NCBI RefSeq assembly: GCF_024707105.1
Contig: NZ_JANQAJ010000010.1
Span: forward strand, 44,241 to 108,240
DNA length: 64,000 nucleotides
Origin: Devosia ginsengisoli
GTDB taxonomy: Bacteria > Pseudomonadota > Alphaproteobacteria > Rhizobiales > Devosiaceae
Reading direction: 5' to 3'
Positions within the stretch are counted from its first letter, which is position 1. Each line of letters starts with the position of its first letter. Below are positions 27,549 through 36,345 of this stretch, in pieces. The translations under genes and the position numbers were made by a program. Below the pieces are notes generated by a model, which was not told the origin of the DNA, searched no databases, and saw nothing but the letters and a program-made list of their open reading frames with translations.

Positions 27549-27560
27549 TTTACATGTAAA
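27549..27560. promoter_or_regulatory. 12-bp palindrome upstream of the winged-helix/TPR gene
   Basis: TTTACATGTAAA is its own reverse complement and lies 33 bp before the TTG start at 27594, where a repressor or activator could act. The sequence is AT-rich compared with its surroundings. Confidence 0.4.
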
Positions 27561-27593
27561 CCGTCACAATCGCCGGGTTCCTGGGAGGGGCGG

Positions 27594-29322
27594 TTGACCG
27601 ATCCTGCGCCGCAGCGCGAGGCGATCCTGGCGGCACTCGAGCGGCTGCTCGCGTGGCCGGAAATCTCGCGCTCCCCGCAGCTTGGCCGCTTCCTCGACTA
27701 TATCGTGCAGCGCACGCTCGAGGGGAGCGAACAGTCCATCAAGGCCTATTCCATCGCCGTGGACGTGTTCGGCCGCTCGGCCGATTTCGATCCGCAGGCC
27801 GATCCGATCGTGCGGGTACAGGCGCGCAGGCTGCGCAGCCTGCTGGGCGATTACTATCGCGGGCCGGGCCTGGGCGAGGCCGTGCGCATCCAGTTGCCGG
27901 TCGGCCGCTATGTGCCCGATTTTGCCGTAGTGGAGCCGGGCCAGCCCGAAAGCGAACCTGATACGCTGCCGCCGGCACGAGCCCCATGGTTCGGCGCATG
28001 GAGTTTCGGCGCGTCATGGTTTGCGCTGGCGGTCATTGCGCTGGGCCTGGCCATGGCGGCCTATGCCTTGTCGGCCTGGGGGCCGCGGGGCGGGACGGAC
28101 GACGCTGCCGGAGCGATGCAGCGGCCCACCATCACCATTGTCGAATTCCAGAATCTGGCGGCCGCCGCCGCATCGCCGCCGCAGGCGGCCGGGCTGGCCA
28201 TCGAGCTGGTGACCGATCTCGGGCAGTTCGGCAATATCGGCGTGCGCTATGGTGGGGGCGGGGGAGGCCAATGTCGCGGTGGCCGGCCTGCCGACCAGCG
28301 ATTATGTGTTGACCGGTATTGTCCGGCCCGATGGCGAAGTGGTGCAATATAGCGCCATCCTGACCGACAGCCTCACCAGCACCGTGGTGTGGAACCAGAC
28401 CTTTGCCGTGCCGACCGCCGAGGCGCTGCAGCCGGGCGTGCTCGACAGGGTGTCGAAGTCGCTGAGCCTGGTGCTGGGCAGCCCGCGCGGCCCGTTGCAT
28501 GCCGCGGCGCGGCAGATGCTGGCATCGGCCCAGCCGATCGAAGGGCGGTTCAGCCCCTATCTCTGCCGCGTGCTGTTCGATCTCTACCGCGAAACCGGCG
28601 GGACGGGCGAAGCGGCGCGCGCCAATGCCTGCTATGCGGCGCTGTCCGAGGACGACAGGGCCAGCCCGCCCGTGCTGGCCGCCATGGCCAGCCTGCTGGC
28701 CGAACAGGCCGGCCCGGTGGGTGAAGCGGCGCCGGAAGACCGCTTCACCCGGGCGGCAGAAGACGTCCGGCGCGCCATCGGAATGGACGCGATCAGCAGT
28801 TTCGTCTGGGAACAGCAGGCGCGCCTGCATGAGACGCTGGGCGAGCGGGCCGCGGCCCGTGCCGAGTTCAGCTCGGCGGTGCAGCTCAACGGTGCCAATG
28901 TCGATGCGCTGGCCGCCTATGCGCGGCTGCTCGCCCTGGGCGGCAATCTGGCCGATGCGGAAGCCATGGCGCGCGACGCGGCCGAGGCGTCGCCCAGCCC
29001 GCCGCCTTGGTATCTGGGCGTGCCGGCTTTGCTGGCCCTGCGTGACGGCGATTTTGACCGGGCCATCGCCTGTGCCGAACTCTATGCCCAGGCCGACCAC
29101 GAGCTGGGGCCGATCCTGGCCATCATGGCGGCGCAGCGCGCGGGGGACAGCGCTGTGGTCAATCGCTACCTGCCGCAGGTGCTGGATGTCACCGCCTTCC
29201 GCGCCAAGGGCGTGCTGCCGCGGCTGCGCGAACGCGTCGGCGACGACCAATTGCTGGATTCGATCCGTACCGCCCTGATTCAGGCCGGCGTTCCGCCCAT
29301 GGCCCTGGTGCGCGGCTTCTAA
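27594..29322 (+). pseudogene. Winged-helix-like, single-pass membrane, TPR protein, split by a 1-nt insertion
   Basis: Restored length 575 aa. The N-terminal ~110 residues (LERLLAWPEISRSPQLGRFL ... ADPIVRVQARRLRSLLGDYY) match the DNA-binding-like domain found before TolB/adenylate-cyclase-type or TPR modules in rhizobia. One membrane helix follows at about 140-160, then a TPR-rich C-terminal half (FTRAAEDVRRAIG, ARAEFSSAVQLNG, LADAEAMARDAAE). The first frame degenerates after NIGVRYGGGG; the other resumes at VGAGEANVAVAG. Removing one G near 28251 joins them. The start is TTG 27594 behind GGGAGGGG. Signalling role inferred only. Confidence 0.75.
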
Positions 29323-29651
29323 TGCGCCGATGACTGCGAGAAGAGGTTGATCACCAGCACGCCGGCCAGGATCAGCCCGATGCCGACAAGCGCCGGCAGG
29401 TCCAGCGTCTGGCCATAGGCGAAATAGGCAATGATCGAGACCAGCACGATGCCCACGCCCGACCAGATGGCATAGCCGATGCCGACCGGAATGGTCTGCA
29501 GCGCCAGCGAGAAGAAATAGAAGGTGACGCCATAGCCCACCACCACGACGATGGAGGGCACCAATTGGGTGAACCCCGCCGAGGCGCGCAGGAAGGAGGT
29601 GGCGATCACCTCGCCGACAATGGCAATGCCGAGATAGATGGCGCCGTTCAT
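29319..29651 (-). CDS. Small multidrug resistance (SMR) family transporter
   Basis: 110 aa, four membrane helices. The essential Glu of helix 1 is present in IVGEVIATSFLRAS (Glu14), and YAIWSGVGIVLVSIIAYFAYGQ is the conserved helix-3 region with the GxG dimer motif. As in EmrE-type exporters it should work as a dimer exchanging protons for cationic compounds; the guanidinium-export (Gdx/SugE) subgroup is less likely because of the TSFLRAS pattern. Its 3' end overlaps the end of the opposing TPR gene by 4 bp. Confidence 0.9.
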   Translation of the reverse strand: MNGAIYLGIAIVGEVIATSFLRASAGFTQLVPSIVVVVGYGVTFYFFSLALQTIPVGIGYAIWSGVGIVLVSIIAYFAYGQTLDLPALVGIGLILAGVLVINLFSQSSAH

Positions 29652-29730
29652 GACAGGTCCCGCCTGGTTGAGCTTGCCGCTGATCTAGCGCCGGAAAGCG
29701 GCTTCAGGCACTATCCTTATTTGCTTCGCA

Positions 29731-31020
29731 TCAGCCAAAAATGGCTTGCGCCAGTTCGACAAATCGTCGCCCGCGTTCCTCGAAATTCTTGAACTGGTTA
29801 TAGCTCGGCGCGCCCGGCGACAGGATTACCACGTCAAAGTCCTGGCGGCGCCGATGCAGCGCCTGCATGGCCGCTTCGAGGTCGGGCGCTTCGAGCACGG
29901 CGATCTGCGGCGCGGCTTCCCGTGTCGCCGCCGCTAGCCGTGTCCCGGTCACCGGCAGGCAGGCCAGCGTCGTGACGCCATAGCCGGCCAGCAGGCTCGC
30001 CAGTTCGACATAATCCTGCTGCCGCTCGTGCCCGCCGGCGATCAGCGCCAGCCTGTGGCCCTGATAGGCGGCCAAAGCCGCCTTGGTGGCCTCGGGCGTG
30101 GTCGAAATCGAGTCATTGACGAAGGTCCTGCCGCCGAAGCGGTGTTCTTCCAGTCGGTGGGGCAGGGGCACGAAGGCGGCAATGCCGGCGACCACGCCTT
30201 CCAGCGTGCCGCCCGCCGCCAGCGCGATCTGCGCCGCCAGCCTTGCATTGTCGAGATTATGCGCCCCCTTGAGGCGCGAGCGGGCGACGGCGGTGTCGAT
30301 CGCCCTGGATTCTTCCGTCGTCAGGTCGCGGATCAGTCGGCGATGGTCGCGCACGGCCCTGGCTACCAACGCATTGCCCTTCGCCGCCGCGCCCAAGGCC
30401 ACGGCAAAGCTGCCATCGCGGTCGATCAGGTGCAGCTTGTCCCGGTAATAGCGCTCCACCGAGCCATGCCAGTCGACATGTTCGGGGTAGAGATTGGTCA
30501 GTGCAGCGATATCGGGCAGGAAGCTCATATCCGATGTCTGGTAGCTCGACAGTTCGAACACCACGACCTTGTGACGGTCGGCGATTTCTAGCGGCGCCAG
30601 CCCCACATTGCCGGCCAGCCCGGCATCGACGCCCGAGCGCGTCAGCATCAGGTGGACCAGCGTCGCCGTGGTCGATTTGCCCTTGGTGCCGGTAATGGCG
30701 ATCACGGTGTGGCCGGGGCCATAGGCGGCGCCCCAGAGGTTGAGGTTGGACGTCACCGGAATGCCGGCATCGCGGGCAATGTCGAACACGTCCTTGTAGC
30801 GCGATACACCGGGGCTCTTGACGATCAGCCCGAAGCGATGGGCGCGGATGGCAGCGGGCAGGTCGGCGGGCGCGATAACTTCGGTGTCCGGGATATCGGC
30901 CGTGCCGCTATCGACGGTAACGAAGACCTTGAGGTCCGGTTGGCGGGCTTTGAGGAAAGCGCGGGTCGAAATGGCCTCGCGGCCGGCGCCATAGAGCAGG
31001 ACCGGCTCTTCAAACCGCAT
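29731..31020 (-). CDS. murD: Mur ligase, MurD-type (probably MurD2: UDP-MurNAc-L-Ala--L-glutamate ligase)
   Basis: 429 aa. Mur-ligase ATP loop GTKGKSTTA at 111-119, SNLNLWG before it, YPEHVDWHGS, the domain linker GAHNLDNARLAA and FVNDSISTTPEAT. It adds a glutamate to UDP-MurNAc-L-Ala in the cytoplasm. Its ATG lies inside the end of murL (11-bp overlap), and MurL homologues epimerise the L-Glu form; in Xanthomonas the paired ligase, MurD2, uses L-Glu. So this is more likely MurD2 than canonical MurD. It also stands alone, away from any dcw cluster genes such as mraY or murE. Confidence 0.85.
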   Translation of the reverse strand: MRFEEPVLLYGAGREAISTRAFLKARQPDLKVFVTVDSGTADIPDTEVIAPADLPAAIRAHRFGLIVKSPGVSRYKDVFDIARDAGIPVTSNLNLWGAAYGPGHTVIAITGTKGKSTTATLVHLMLTRSGVDAGLAGNVGLAPLEIADRHKVVVFELSSYQTSDMSFLPDIAALTNLYPEHVDWHGSVERYYRDKLHLIDRDGSFAVALGAAAKGNALVARAVRDHRRLIRDLTTEESRAIDTAVARSRLKGAHNLDNARLAAQIALAAGGTLEGVVAGIAAFVPLPHRLEEHRFGGRTFVNDSISTTPEATKAALAAYQGHRLALIAGGHERQQDYVELASLLAGYGVTTLACLPVTGTRLAAATREAAPQIAVLEAPDLEAAMQALHRRRQDFDVVILSPGAPSYNQFKNFEERGRRFVELAQAIFG

Positions 31021-32352
31021 ATTCGGCCACCCTCATGGCAAGCGCCGGCGGAATGTGGTGGTCGTGGCTGTCAGTCAGGCATTCGGCCATGGCCAGTTGC
31101 AGCTTGGGCTCGCCATATTGCGCCAGGAGGTCGGCCTTGACCGCCCGCACCACGGCATTCTCGTGCCAGTCGGCGTGGCGCGTGAGCGTATAGAGGCAGG
31201 CCGCCGCTTCGAGGATTTCGCCCACGCATTCCCATGGCTTCTGCCCGGCGAGGCCAGCCAGTTCGCGGAACGAGCCTTCATTGGCAGCGATATCGAGCAG
31301 GTCCTTGCCGAAGATGGAGAGCAGCCGATCCTTGGCCATGAAGGGCGCAAAGATCAGGAAAACGAAGTGACATTTCGGGCATTCCCCGCACCACAGCGGG
31401 CCGTCATTGCCATCAAGCCGGAAATTGCGGTTGCAGCTCGAAAACACGTGGTCGAACTTGGTCTCATGGGTGAAGAGCGAAGCGATCCGCGCTTCCGAAT
31501 AGGGCCGCAGCAGCGAGAAATATTTGAGCGCTCCCCGGTAGCGTCGCTGAGGATCGAAGCGATCAGCAGCTCGAAGCCGAGGGATTTGGAGTATTGGTGA
31601 TTGGTCTCGCGCCCGTCGAAGGTGACATTGCCCTCGCTGGCCGAGCGCTCATTGCTGAGCACGATCTGGTTATAGCCGTAGAGCAGTGCACACAGCGCCG
31701 CGATCATCGAATTGATCGCCGTGGAGGGCACATGGCCGTTGTAATAGCCCGGCTCCTTGCCCAGCCGGATCATCTCGGCATCGAGCGTTCTGGTGACATA
31801 GACCGGCTGCGTGCCGATCTTCTCCACCGATGTCAAAATCGGTCCCTTGGGATTGACCGCGAAGGGGGTGAATTCCACCCCGGCATGGACAAGCAGGTCC
31901 ACGCTGACCAGCGAATCCTTGCCGCCGCCAATGGGCAGCAGCGTCCGGTTGGGCAGGGCGGGGGCCGGTTTGGTCGCCTCGGCATCGTCAGGAGCAGAAA
32001 TCGTCAGCTTGCCGAAGCGCATCAGGTTGTTGCGGGCATAGAATTCGCCCAGCCCGTTCTCGTAGACATCGATGGCAAAGGCCCGCTCGGCCTCGGTCAG
32101 CGGAATGGCCGGAGCGGCGATCTCGAAGGGGGCCCTGAGCTTGAAATAGCTCACGCCCAGCACCACCGCCGTCAAATCCAGCAGCTTGCGGAAAGCCGGG
32201 CTCTGTGCTGCCGTCGCATCGGCGCCATCAGGCAGGCCCAGCGTTTCGGTGAAGTTGAGGCCATCGAGGCCATAGCTGAAGCGGGCCATGCCCGTCGCCG
32301 GGTCGAAAATGGGGCGCTCGATGCGGAATTGTTCGGTCACAGCCTGGATCAC
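31010..32352 (-). pseudogene. murL: UDP-MurNAc-L-Ala-L-Glu epimerase MurL, split by a 1-nt deletion
   Basis: Restored length 447 aa. The pyrophosphatase-like P-loop LLPIGGGKDSLVS (about 138-150), FAVNPKGPI, RTLDAEMIRLG, the VPSTAINSMIAALCALLYGY block and SNERSASEGN match the MurL family; the C-terminus has the cysteine cluster WCGECPKCHF. The main frame is lost after SDATGER; the second frame picks up at ALKYFSLLRPYSEARIASLF. One extra G in the C4 run (plus strand 31533-31536) repairs it. GTG 32352 is the likely start, with weak Shine-Dalgarno. MurL converts the terminal L-Glu to D-Glu, replacing glutamate racemase. Confidence 0.85.
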
Positions 32353-32487
32353 TCGCGGGTTTGATTGACCATATAGGTGATTTGCCGCCGTGGCGGGAGT
32401 GGGGCATTTTTTATGTCGAAATTGGCCCGCCTCATTCGTCGCCCTATCATCAGGCCCCATCCGGGACCCAAACGAGGAGTTGGAACC

Positions 32488-32910
32488 ATGCGCGTAGTCG
32501 TTTTCGTCAAGGCAACCGAGGATAGCGAAGCCGGCATATTGCCGCCCGGCGACCTGCTGGAGCAGATGGGCAAATACAATGAGGAACTGGTCGATGCCGG
32601 CATCATGCTGGGCGGCGACGGCCTCAAGCCGAGTTCGCAGGCCAAGCGCGTCGCTTTCGACGGCCTGGGCCGGACGGTGATCGATGGGCCGTTCACCGAG
32701 ACCAAGGAACTGGTGGCCGGCTACTGGATCTGGGAAGTGCGGGACATGGACGAGGCCGTGGCCTGGGTCAAGCGTTGCCCCAATCCGATGCTGGGCAAAA
32801 GCGAGATCGAAATCCGGCCGGTCTTCGAAATGAGCGATTTCGCCGAAACCATGACGCCGGAAGCCGAAGAGATTCACAACCGGGTGCGGGAAAAGGAACA
32901 GCGGCGCTGA
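32488..32910 (+). CDS. YCII-related (DGPF-domain) protein, copy 1
   Basis: 140 aa. RVVVFVKATEDSEAG at the N-terminus, MGKYNEELVDAGIMLGGDGL, and VIDGPFTETKELVAGYWIWEV with the DGPF signature give the YCII/dimeric alpha-beta-barrel fold. GAGGAG lies about 8 nt before ATG 32488. Proteins of this family are often tied to ECF sigma factors, but none is adjacent here. A closely similar second copy follows 20 bp later, so this is a tandem duplication. Confidence 0.9.
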   Translation: MRVVVFVKATEDSEAGILPPGDLLEQMGKYNEELVDAGIMLGGDGLKPSSQAKRVAFDGLGRTVIDGPFTETKELVAGYWIWEVRDMDEAVAWVKRCPNPMLGKSEIEIRPVFEMSDFAETMTPEAEEIHNRVREKEQRR

Positions 32911-32929
32911 GCAGAACAAGGAACCAGAC

Positions 32930-33352
32930 ATGCGCGTGATGGTGTTCGTGAAGGCCACGCCAGAGAGCGAGGCCGACGTCATGCCGGGCAGCGAGCTGCT
33001 CGAGGCCATGGGCAAATACAATGAAGAACTGGTCGATGCCGGCATCATGCAGAGTGGCGGCGGTCTCAAGCCGAGTTCGCAGGCCAAGCGGGTCGCCTTT
33101 GACGGCATGGCAAGAACGGTGATCGATGGCCCCTTCGCCGAAACCAAGGAACTGGTGGCCGGCTATGCGATCTGGGAGGTGCGCGACATGGACGAGGCCG
33201 TGGCCTGGGTCAAGCGCAGCCCCGATCCGATGTTCGGAGAAAGCGTGATCGAAATCCGCCCGATCTTCGAGATGAGCGACTTCGCCGAGACGATGACCCC
33301 GGAAGCCGAAGCGATCCACAACCGGGTGCGGGACAAGGAAGAGGGGCGGTAG
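32930..33352 (+). CDS. YCII-related (DGPF-domain) protein, copy 2
   Basis: 140 aa, same length and arrangement as copy 1 and most residues shared, including MGKYNEELVDAGIM, LKPSSQAKRVAFDG and VIDGPFAETKELVAGY. Main differences are in residues 10-20 and 86-105. The start has AAGGAA a few bases upstream. Function unknown; paired paralogs may form a heterodimer. The stop is 4 bp from the end of the opposing phosphoesterase gene. Confidence 0.9.
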   Translation: MRVMVFVKATPESEADVMPGSELLEAMGKYNEELVDAGIMQSGGGLKPSSQAKRVAFDGMARTVIDGPFAETKELVAGYAIWEVRDMDEAVAWVKRSPDPMFGESVIEIRPIFEMSDFAETMTPEAEAIHNRVRDKEEGR

Positions 33353-33356
33353 AACC

Positions 33357-34250
33357 TCAGCAGATCCGCATCTGCAGGCGCATGACGATATCGCTGCCCA
33401 GGCGCTGGAAGCCGTATTCGCGCATGGTGCAGCTCCAGTTGCCGTCGCCCGTCCGCTCGATGCGGAACAGGTTATAGCGCGCCGGGTCGTCCAGCGTGCC
33501 GCCCTGCGCCGCGCTGGCGGCGGCGACGCCGACCACGGGCACTTCCTTGTCCTTGCCGGGAATGGAATGGATCGAGGAGCGGTGCGTGTGGCCGTGCAGG
33601 ATCAGTTCGGCCCCATGCTCGGCAATGACCTGGCGGAACAGCTTGTGTCCCTTGAGGCCGAAGGAGGGGTGCTGCAGTTCCGGGTTGGGCGGGTGGTGGA
33701 TCAGCACGGTGCGGAAGTAACCGGCCTCGCCCATCAGCCGCAAAATCCGGCCCAGCCGTTCGGCCTGCTTCTCGTCGAACCGCCCGATGGCCAGGAAGGG
33801 CCGCGTCGGCACGGCGCTCGAACAGGAGATGACGGCCAGTTCCCCCACGCGGCGCACGAAGGGGAAGGCGGCATCGTCAAGCGTCTCGCCCTGCAGGTAT
33901 TCGCCCCAGCTGCGCTGCGCCGATTCCAGCGCGCCGGGCACATAGGCATCGTGATTGCCGGGGCAGGCGGCCACCCGGTCCGAACCGCCAAGCGCCTTGA
34001 GCCACTGGCCGGCGCGGTCGATCTCGAAGGGCAAAGCCAGGTTCACCAGGTCGCCGGTGACGGCGATGAAATCGGCATTCTGCGCCCGCAGATGCGCCAC
34101 CAGGCTCGTCAGCGTCTCGCTGTTGAGCTCGTCATGGCGGCGCAGTTTCCAGTTGAGATATCCGGTGAGCCGCTTGCCCAGGAGGTCGCGCCAACCGACT
34201 TCAGGCATGGGCGACAGGTGAATGTCGGAAATGTGGGCGAGGGTGATCAT
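33357..34250 (-). CDS. Calcineurin-type metallophosphoesterase
   Basis: 297 aa with all five metal-site motifs in order: HISDIHL (6-12), VTGDLVN (about 63-69), CPGNHDAY (about 95-102), LIHHPPNP (about 186-193) and LHGHTHR (about 223-229). Two metal ions (Mn or Fe) would be bound. Related cytosolic enzymes include CpdA-like cyclic-nucleotide phosphodiesterases, but specificity is not predictable. Its promoter region is shared with the divergent NUDIX gene. Confidence 0.9.
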   Translation of the reverse strand: MITLAHISDIHLSPMPEVGWRDLLGKRLTGYLNWKLRRHDELNSETLTSLVAHLRAQNADFIAVTGDLVNLALPFEIDRAGQWLKALGGSDRVAACPGNHDAYVPGALESAQRSWGEYLQGETLDDAAFPFVRRVGELAVISCSSAVPTRPFLAIGRFDEKQAERLGRILRLMGEAGYFRTVLIHHPPNPELQHPSFGLKGHKLFRQVIAEHGAELILHGHTHRSSIHSIPGKDKEVPVVGVAAASAAQGGTLDDPARYNLFRIERTGDGNWSCTMREYGFQRLGSDIVMRLQMRIC

Positions 34251-34361
34251 CGGGGGCGTAATGCCAGAAGGAAACGGGCAAGAAAACGGTCAATCGCCGC
34301 AACACTCAATTTTGTCGTCATCAAGTCTCTGCTACCGGTAGGTCCAGAAGGAGTATTTCCG

Positions 34362-34838
34362 ATGCAGATGAATGGCAGGCAGCGGCTGTTGGCCAAGGTG
34401 TTCCTGACCCTCAAGGGCTTCTGGCACCGCCTGACGCTGGGCGCCCGCGTCATGGTGGTCGATGGCGACAAGGTGCTGCTGATCCGGCACACCTATGTGC
34501 CGGGCTGGCAATTTCCCGGCGGCGGCGTCAGCCCGGGGGAAACGCTCGAACATGCCGGCGCCCGCGAAACGCTGGAGGAAACCGGCTATCGCGTCACCGG
34601 CCCGATGGAACTGTTCGGCATCTATCACAATGCCAGCACGGTGACCGATCGCGACCATGTGGCCTTCTATGTGGCGAAGAGTTTCGAAAAGGCCTTCGAG
34701 CGCAAGCCCGACCGGGAGATCGCCGAAGTCGGCTGGTTCGACCGCCGCACCCTGCCCGAAAAGGTCACCCCTGCCACCAGCCAGCGGATCGACGAATATT
34801 TCGACGGCGTGGCGAAGCGGGATATCTGGGGCTATTGA
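34362..34838 (+). CDS. NUDIX hydrolase
   Basis: 158 aa. A full Nudix box is present: GGGVSPGETLEHAGARETLE followed by ETGY (about 50-73), giving the GX5EX7REUXEEXGU pattern. The frame opens far upstream, but ATG 34362 with AAGGAG at about 34348-34353 is the natural start (MQMNGRQRLLAKVF). The N-terminal LTLGARVMVVDGDKVLLIRHTY is typical of small ADP-ribose- or dNTP-type hydrolases. Specific substrate unknown. Confidence 0.87.
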   Translation: MQMNGRQRLLAKVFLTLKGFWHRLTLGARVMVVDGDKVLLIRHTYVPGWQFPGGGVSPGETLEHAGARETLEETGYRVTGPMELFGIYHNASTVTDRDHVAFYVAKSFEKAFERKPDREIAEVGWFDRRTLPEKVTPATSQRIDEYFDGVAKRDIWGY

Positions 34839-34856
34839 GGCACGCCATGCGCCGGC

Positions 34857-35012
34857 TCCCCTTCTCCCCTCGTGGGAGAAGGTGCCCGAAGGGCGGATGA
34901 GGGGCACCGCGCTATCCGTCGGCATTGAAGCACAGGATAGCGCAGAACCCCTCACCCGGTTTCCGCTGAACGCGGAAAACCACCCTCTCCCACAAGGGGA
35001 GAGGGGAAGAGA
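34857..35012. repeat. Palindromic repeat, family D, copy 1
   Basis: The left arm holds CTCCCCTTCTCCCCTCGTGG and GGTGCCCGAAGGGCGGATGA; the right arm ends CCCTCTCCCACAAGGGGAGA. Each arm is itself a palindrome. The copy fills the convergent gap between the NUDIX and GST-type genes. A second copy is at 46697-46858. Confidence 0.82.
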
Positions 35013-35035
35013 GGTGGGAGGAAGCCTGGTGGCCC

Positions 35036-35995
35036 CTACCTCAAGAACGGCAGATCCGGCCCGATCGGGATGATCCGCGTCGGATTGATCGTAATGTGGC
35101 TCCAGTAATAATGCGTCGTGATGTGGTCGAGATCGACTGTCTCCTTCACGCCGGGCACCTCGTAGAGCGCCTTGAGGTAATGGCTGATATTCTTGTAGTC
35201 GGCGATGCGCTGCCGGTTGCACTTGAAGTGGCCGACATAGACGGCGTCGAACCGCACCAAAGTGGTGAAGAGCCGCCAGTCCGCCTCGGTAATGCTGTTG
35301 CCGGTGAGATAGGGCGTTTCGCCCAATAGGCCCTCGACCCAGTCCAGCGCCTCGAACAGTTTTGCCACCGCACCGTCATAGGCCTGCTGCGTCGTGGCGA
35401 AGCCGGCCTTGTAGACGCCATTGTTGATGTCGTCATAGACGCGGGCATTGATCGGATCGATCTGGCTACGCAAGTCCTCGGGGTAATAGTCATCCGTGTT
35501 CCCGGTCAGCTCGTTGAAGGCCGAGTTGAACATGCGGATGATTTCCGAGCTTTCGTTGGAAACGATCTGCCCGGTTTGCTTGTCCCACAGCACCGGCACG
35601 GTGACGCGGCCGGTATAGTCCGGCTGAGCCTGGGTATAGACCTGCCAGAGGTAATCCTTGCCGAAGAGCGCGTCGCCGGTCGAACCTTCGTCCTGCCGGA
35701 AGCTCCAGCCGGTCTCATCGGGCATTTTCGGCGAGACGACGGAAACCGAGATCAGGCCTTCCAGCTCCTTGAGCTTGCGGAAGATCAGCGTACGATGCGC
35801 CCAGGGGCAGGCCAATGACACATAGAGGTGGTAGCGCCCCGCTTCGGCCTTGAAGCCGCCTGTGCCCGAAGGGCCGGCACTGCCATCGGCGGTGATCCAG
35901 TTGCGGAAGCCGGCCTGGCTGCGCTTGAATTCGCCGCCGGTCTTCTTGGTGTCATACCACTGGGTGGACCATTTTCCGTCGATCAATTGTCCCAT
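35036..35995 (-). CDS. Glutathionyl-hydroquinone reductase-like (omega/xi-class GST family) protein
   Basis: 319 aa. The catalytic cysteine is in SLACPWAHRTLIF (about 58-70), the hallmark of the xi-class or YqjG/PcpF-like reductases, which reduce glutathionyl-hydroquinones. FRNWITADG, SNESSEIIRMFNSAF (thioredoxin-fold cis-Pro and Glu-Ser glutathione site) and DWRLFTTLVRFD (C-terminal helical domain) support it. ATG 35995 (MGQLIDGKW) is chosen over the upstream in-frame start at 36040. No aromatic-degradation genes adjoin, so a housekeeping quinone-detoxification role is likely. Confidence 0.88.
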   Translation of the reverse strand: MGQLIDGKWSTQWYDTKKTGGEFKRSQAGFRNWITADGSAGPSGTGGFKAEAGRYHLYVSLACPWAHRTLIFRKLKELEGLISVSVVSPKMPDETGWSFRQDEGSTGDALFGKDYLWQVYTQAQPDYTGRVTVPVLWDKQTGQIVSNESSEIIRMFNSAFNELTGNTDDYYPEDLRSQIDPINARVYDDINNGVYKAGFATTQQAYDGAVAKLFEALDWVEGLLGETPYLTGNSITEADWRLFTTLVRFDAVYVGHFKCNRQRIADYKNISHYLKALYEVPGVKETVDLDHITTHYYWSHITINPTRIIPIGPDLPFLR

Positions 35996-36345
35996 GATCG
36001 CGCCCTTTCCGTCATGTTGTCGACTCGTTGTCGGGGTCAAAATCCCCCAATGTCGGTTGCGTTGCCTGACACATAGTCCTTGCCGGCGCGAGCGATAAGG
36101 CGGTTCCGCGATAACGAACCGTTGTGCATTTCAGACACAGGCGCCTGCGCCTCTTGAAAATCGGGGTGCCTGCCATGACTTTTCGTTTTACGCGAAGCCC
36201 CTGTGGTGCTAAGCGAATTTCAGGCGTGGAGGCGCCCAGGATGGTGAAGGTTCTGCTGGTGACACGACGACCGTAAGCGGTCTTTCGAAGCGGTACCCAT
36301 AGGGGTGCCGGTCTCACTTACGCATCCTCATTCTGGATCATCGTC
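35996..36345. other. Intergenic region with clustered, competing hairpins
   Basis: No coding frame is convincing in this 350-bp gap between the divergent GST-type and GNAT genes. Toward the GNAT gene lie several hairpins: GACCG/CGGTC (36269-36273, 36278-36282), CGTAAG/CTTACG (36272-36277, 36317-36322) and GGTACCC/GGGTGCC (36292-36298, 36303-36309). The first two share bases and cannot form together, as in attenuators or riboswitches. The region could be a leader RNA or just a repeat remnant. Confidence 0.4.
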
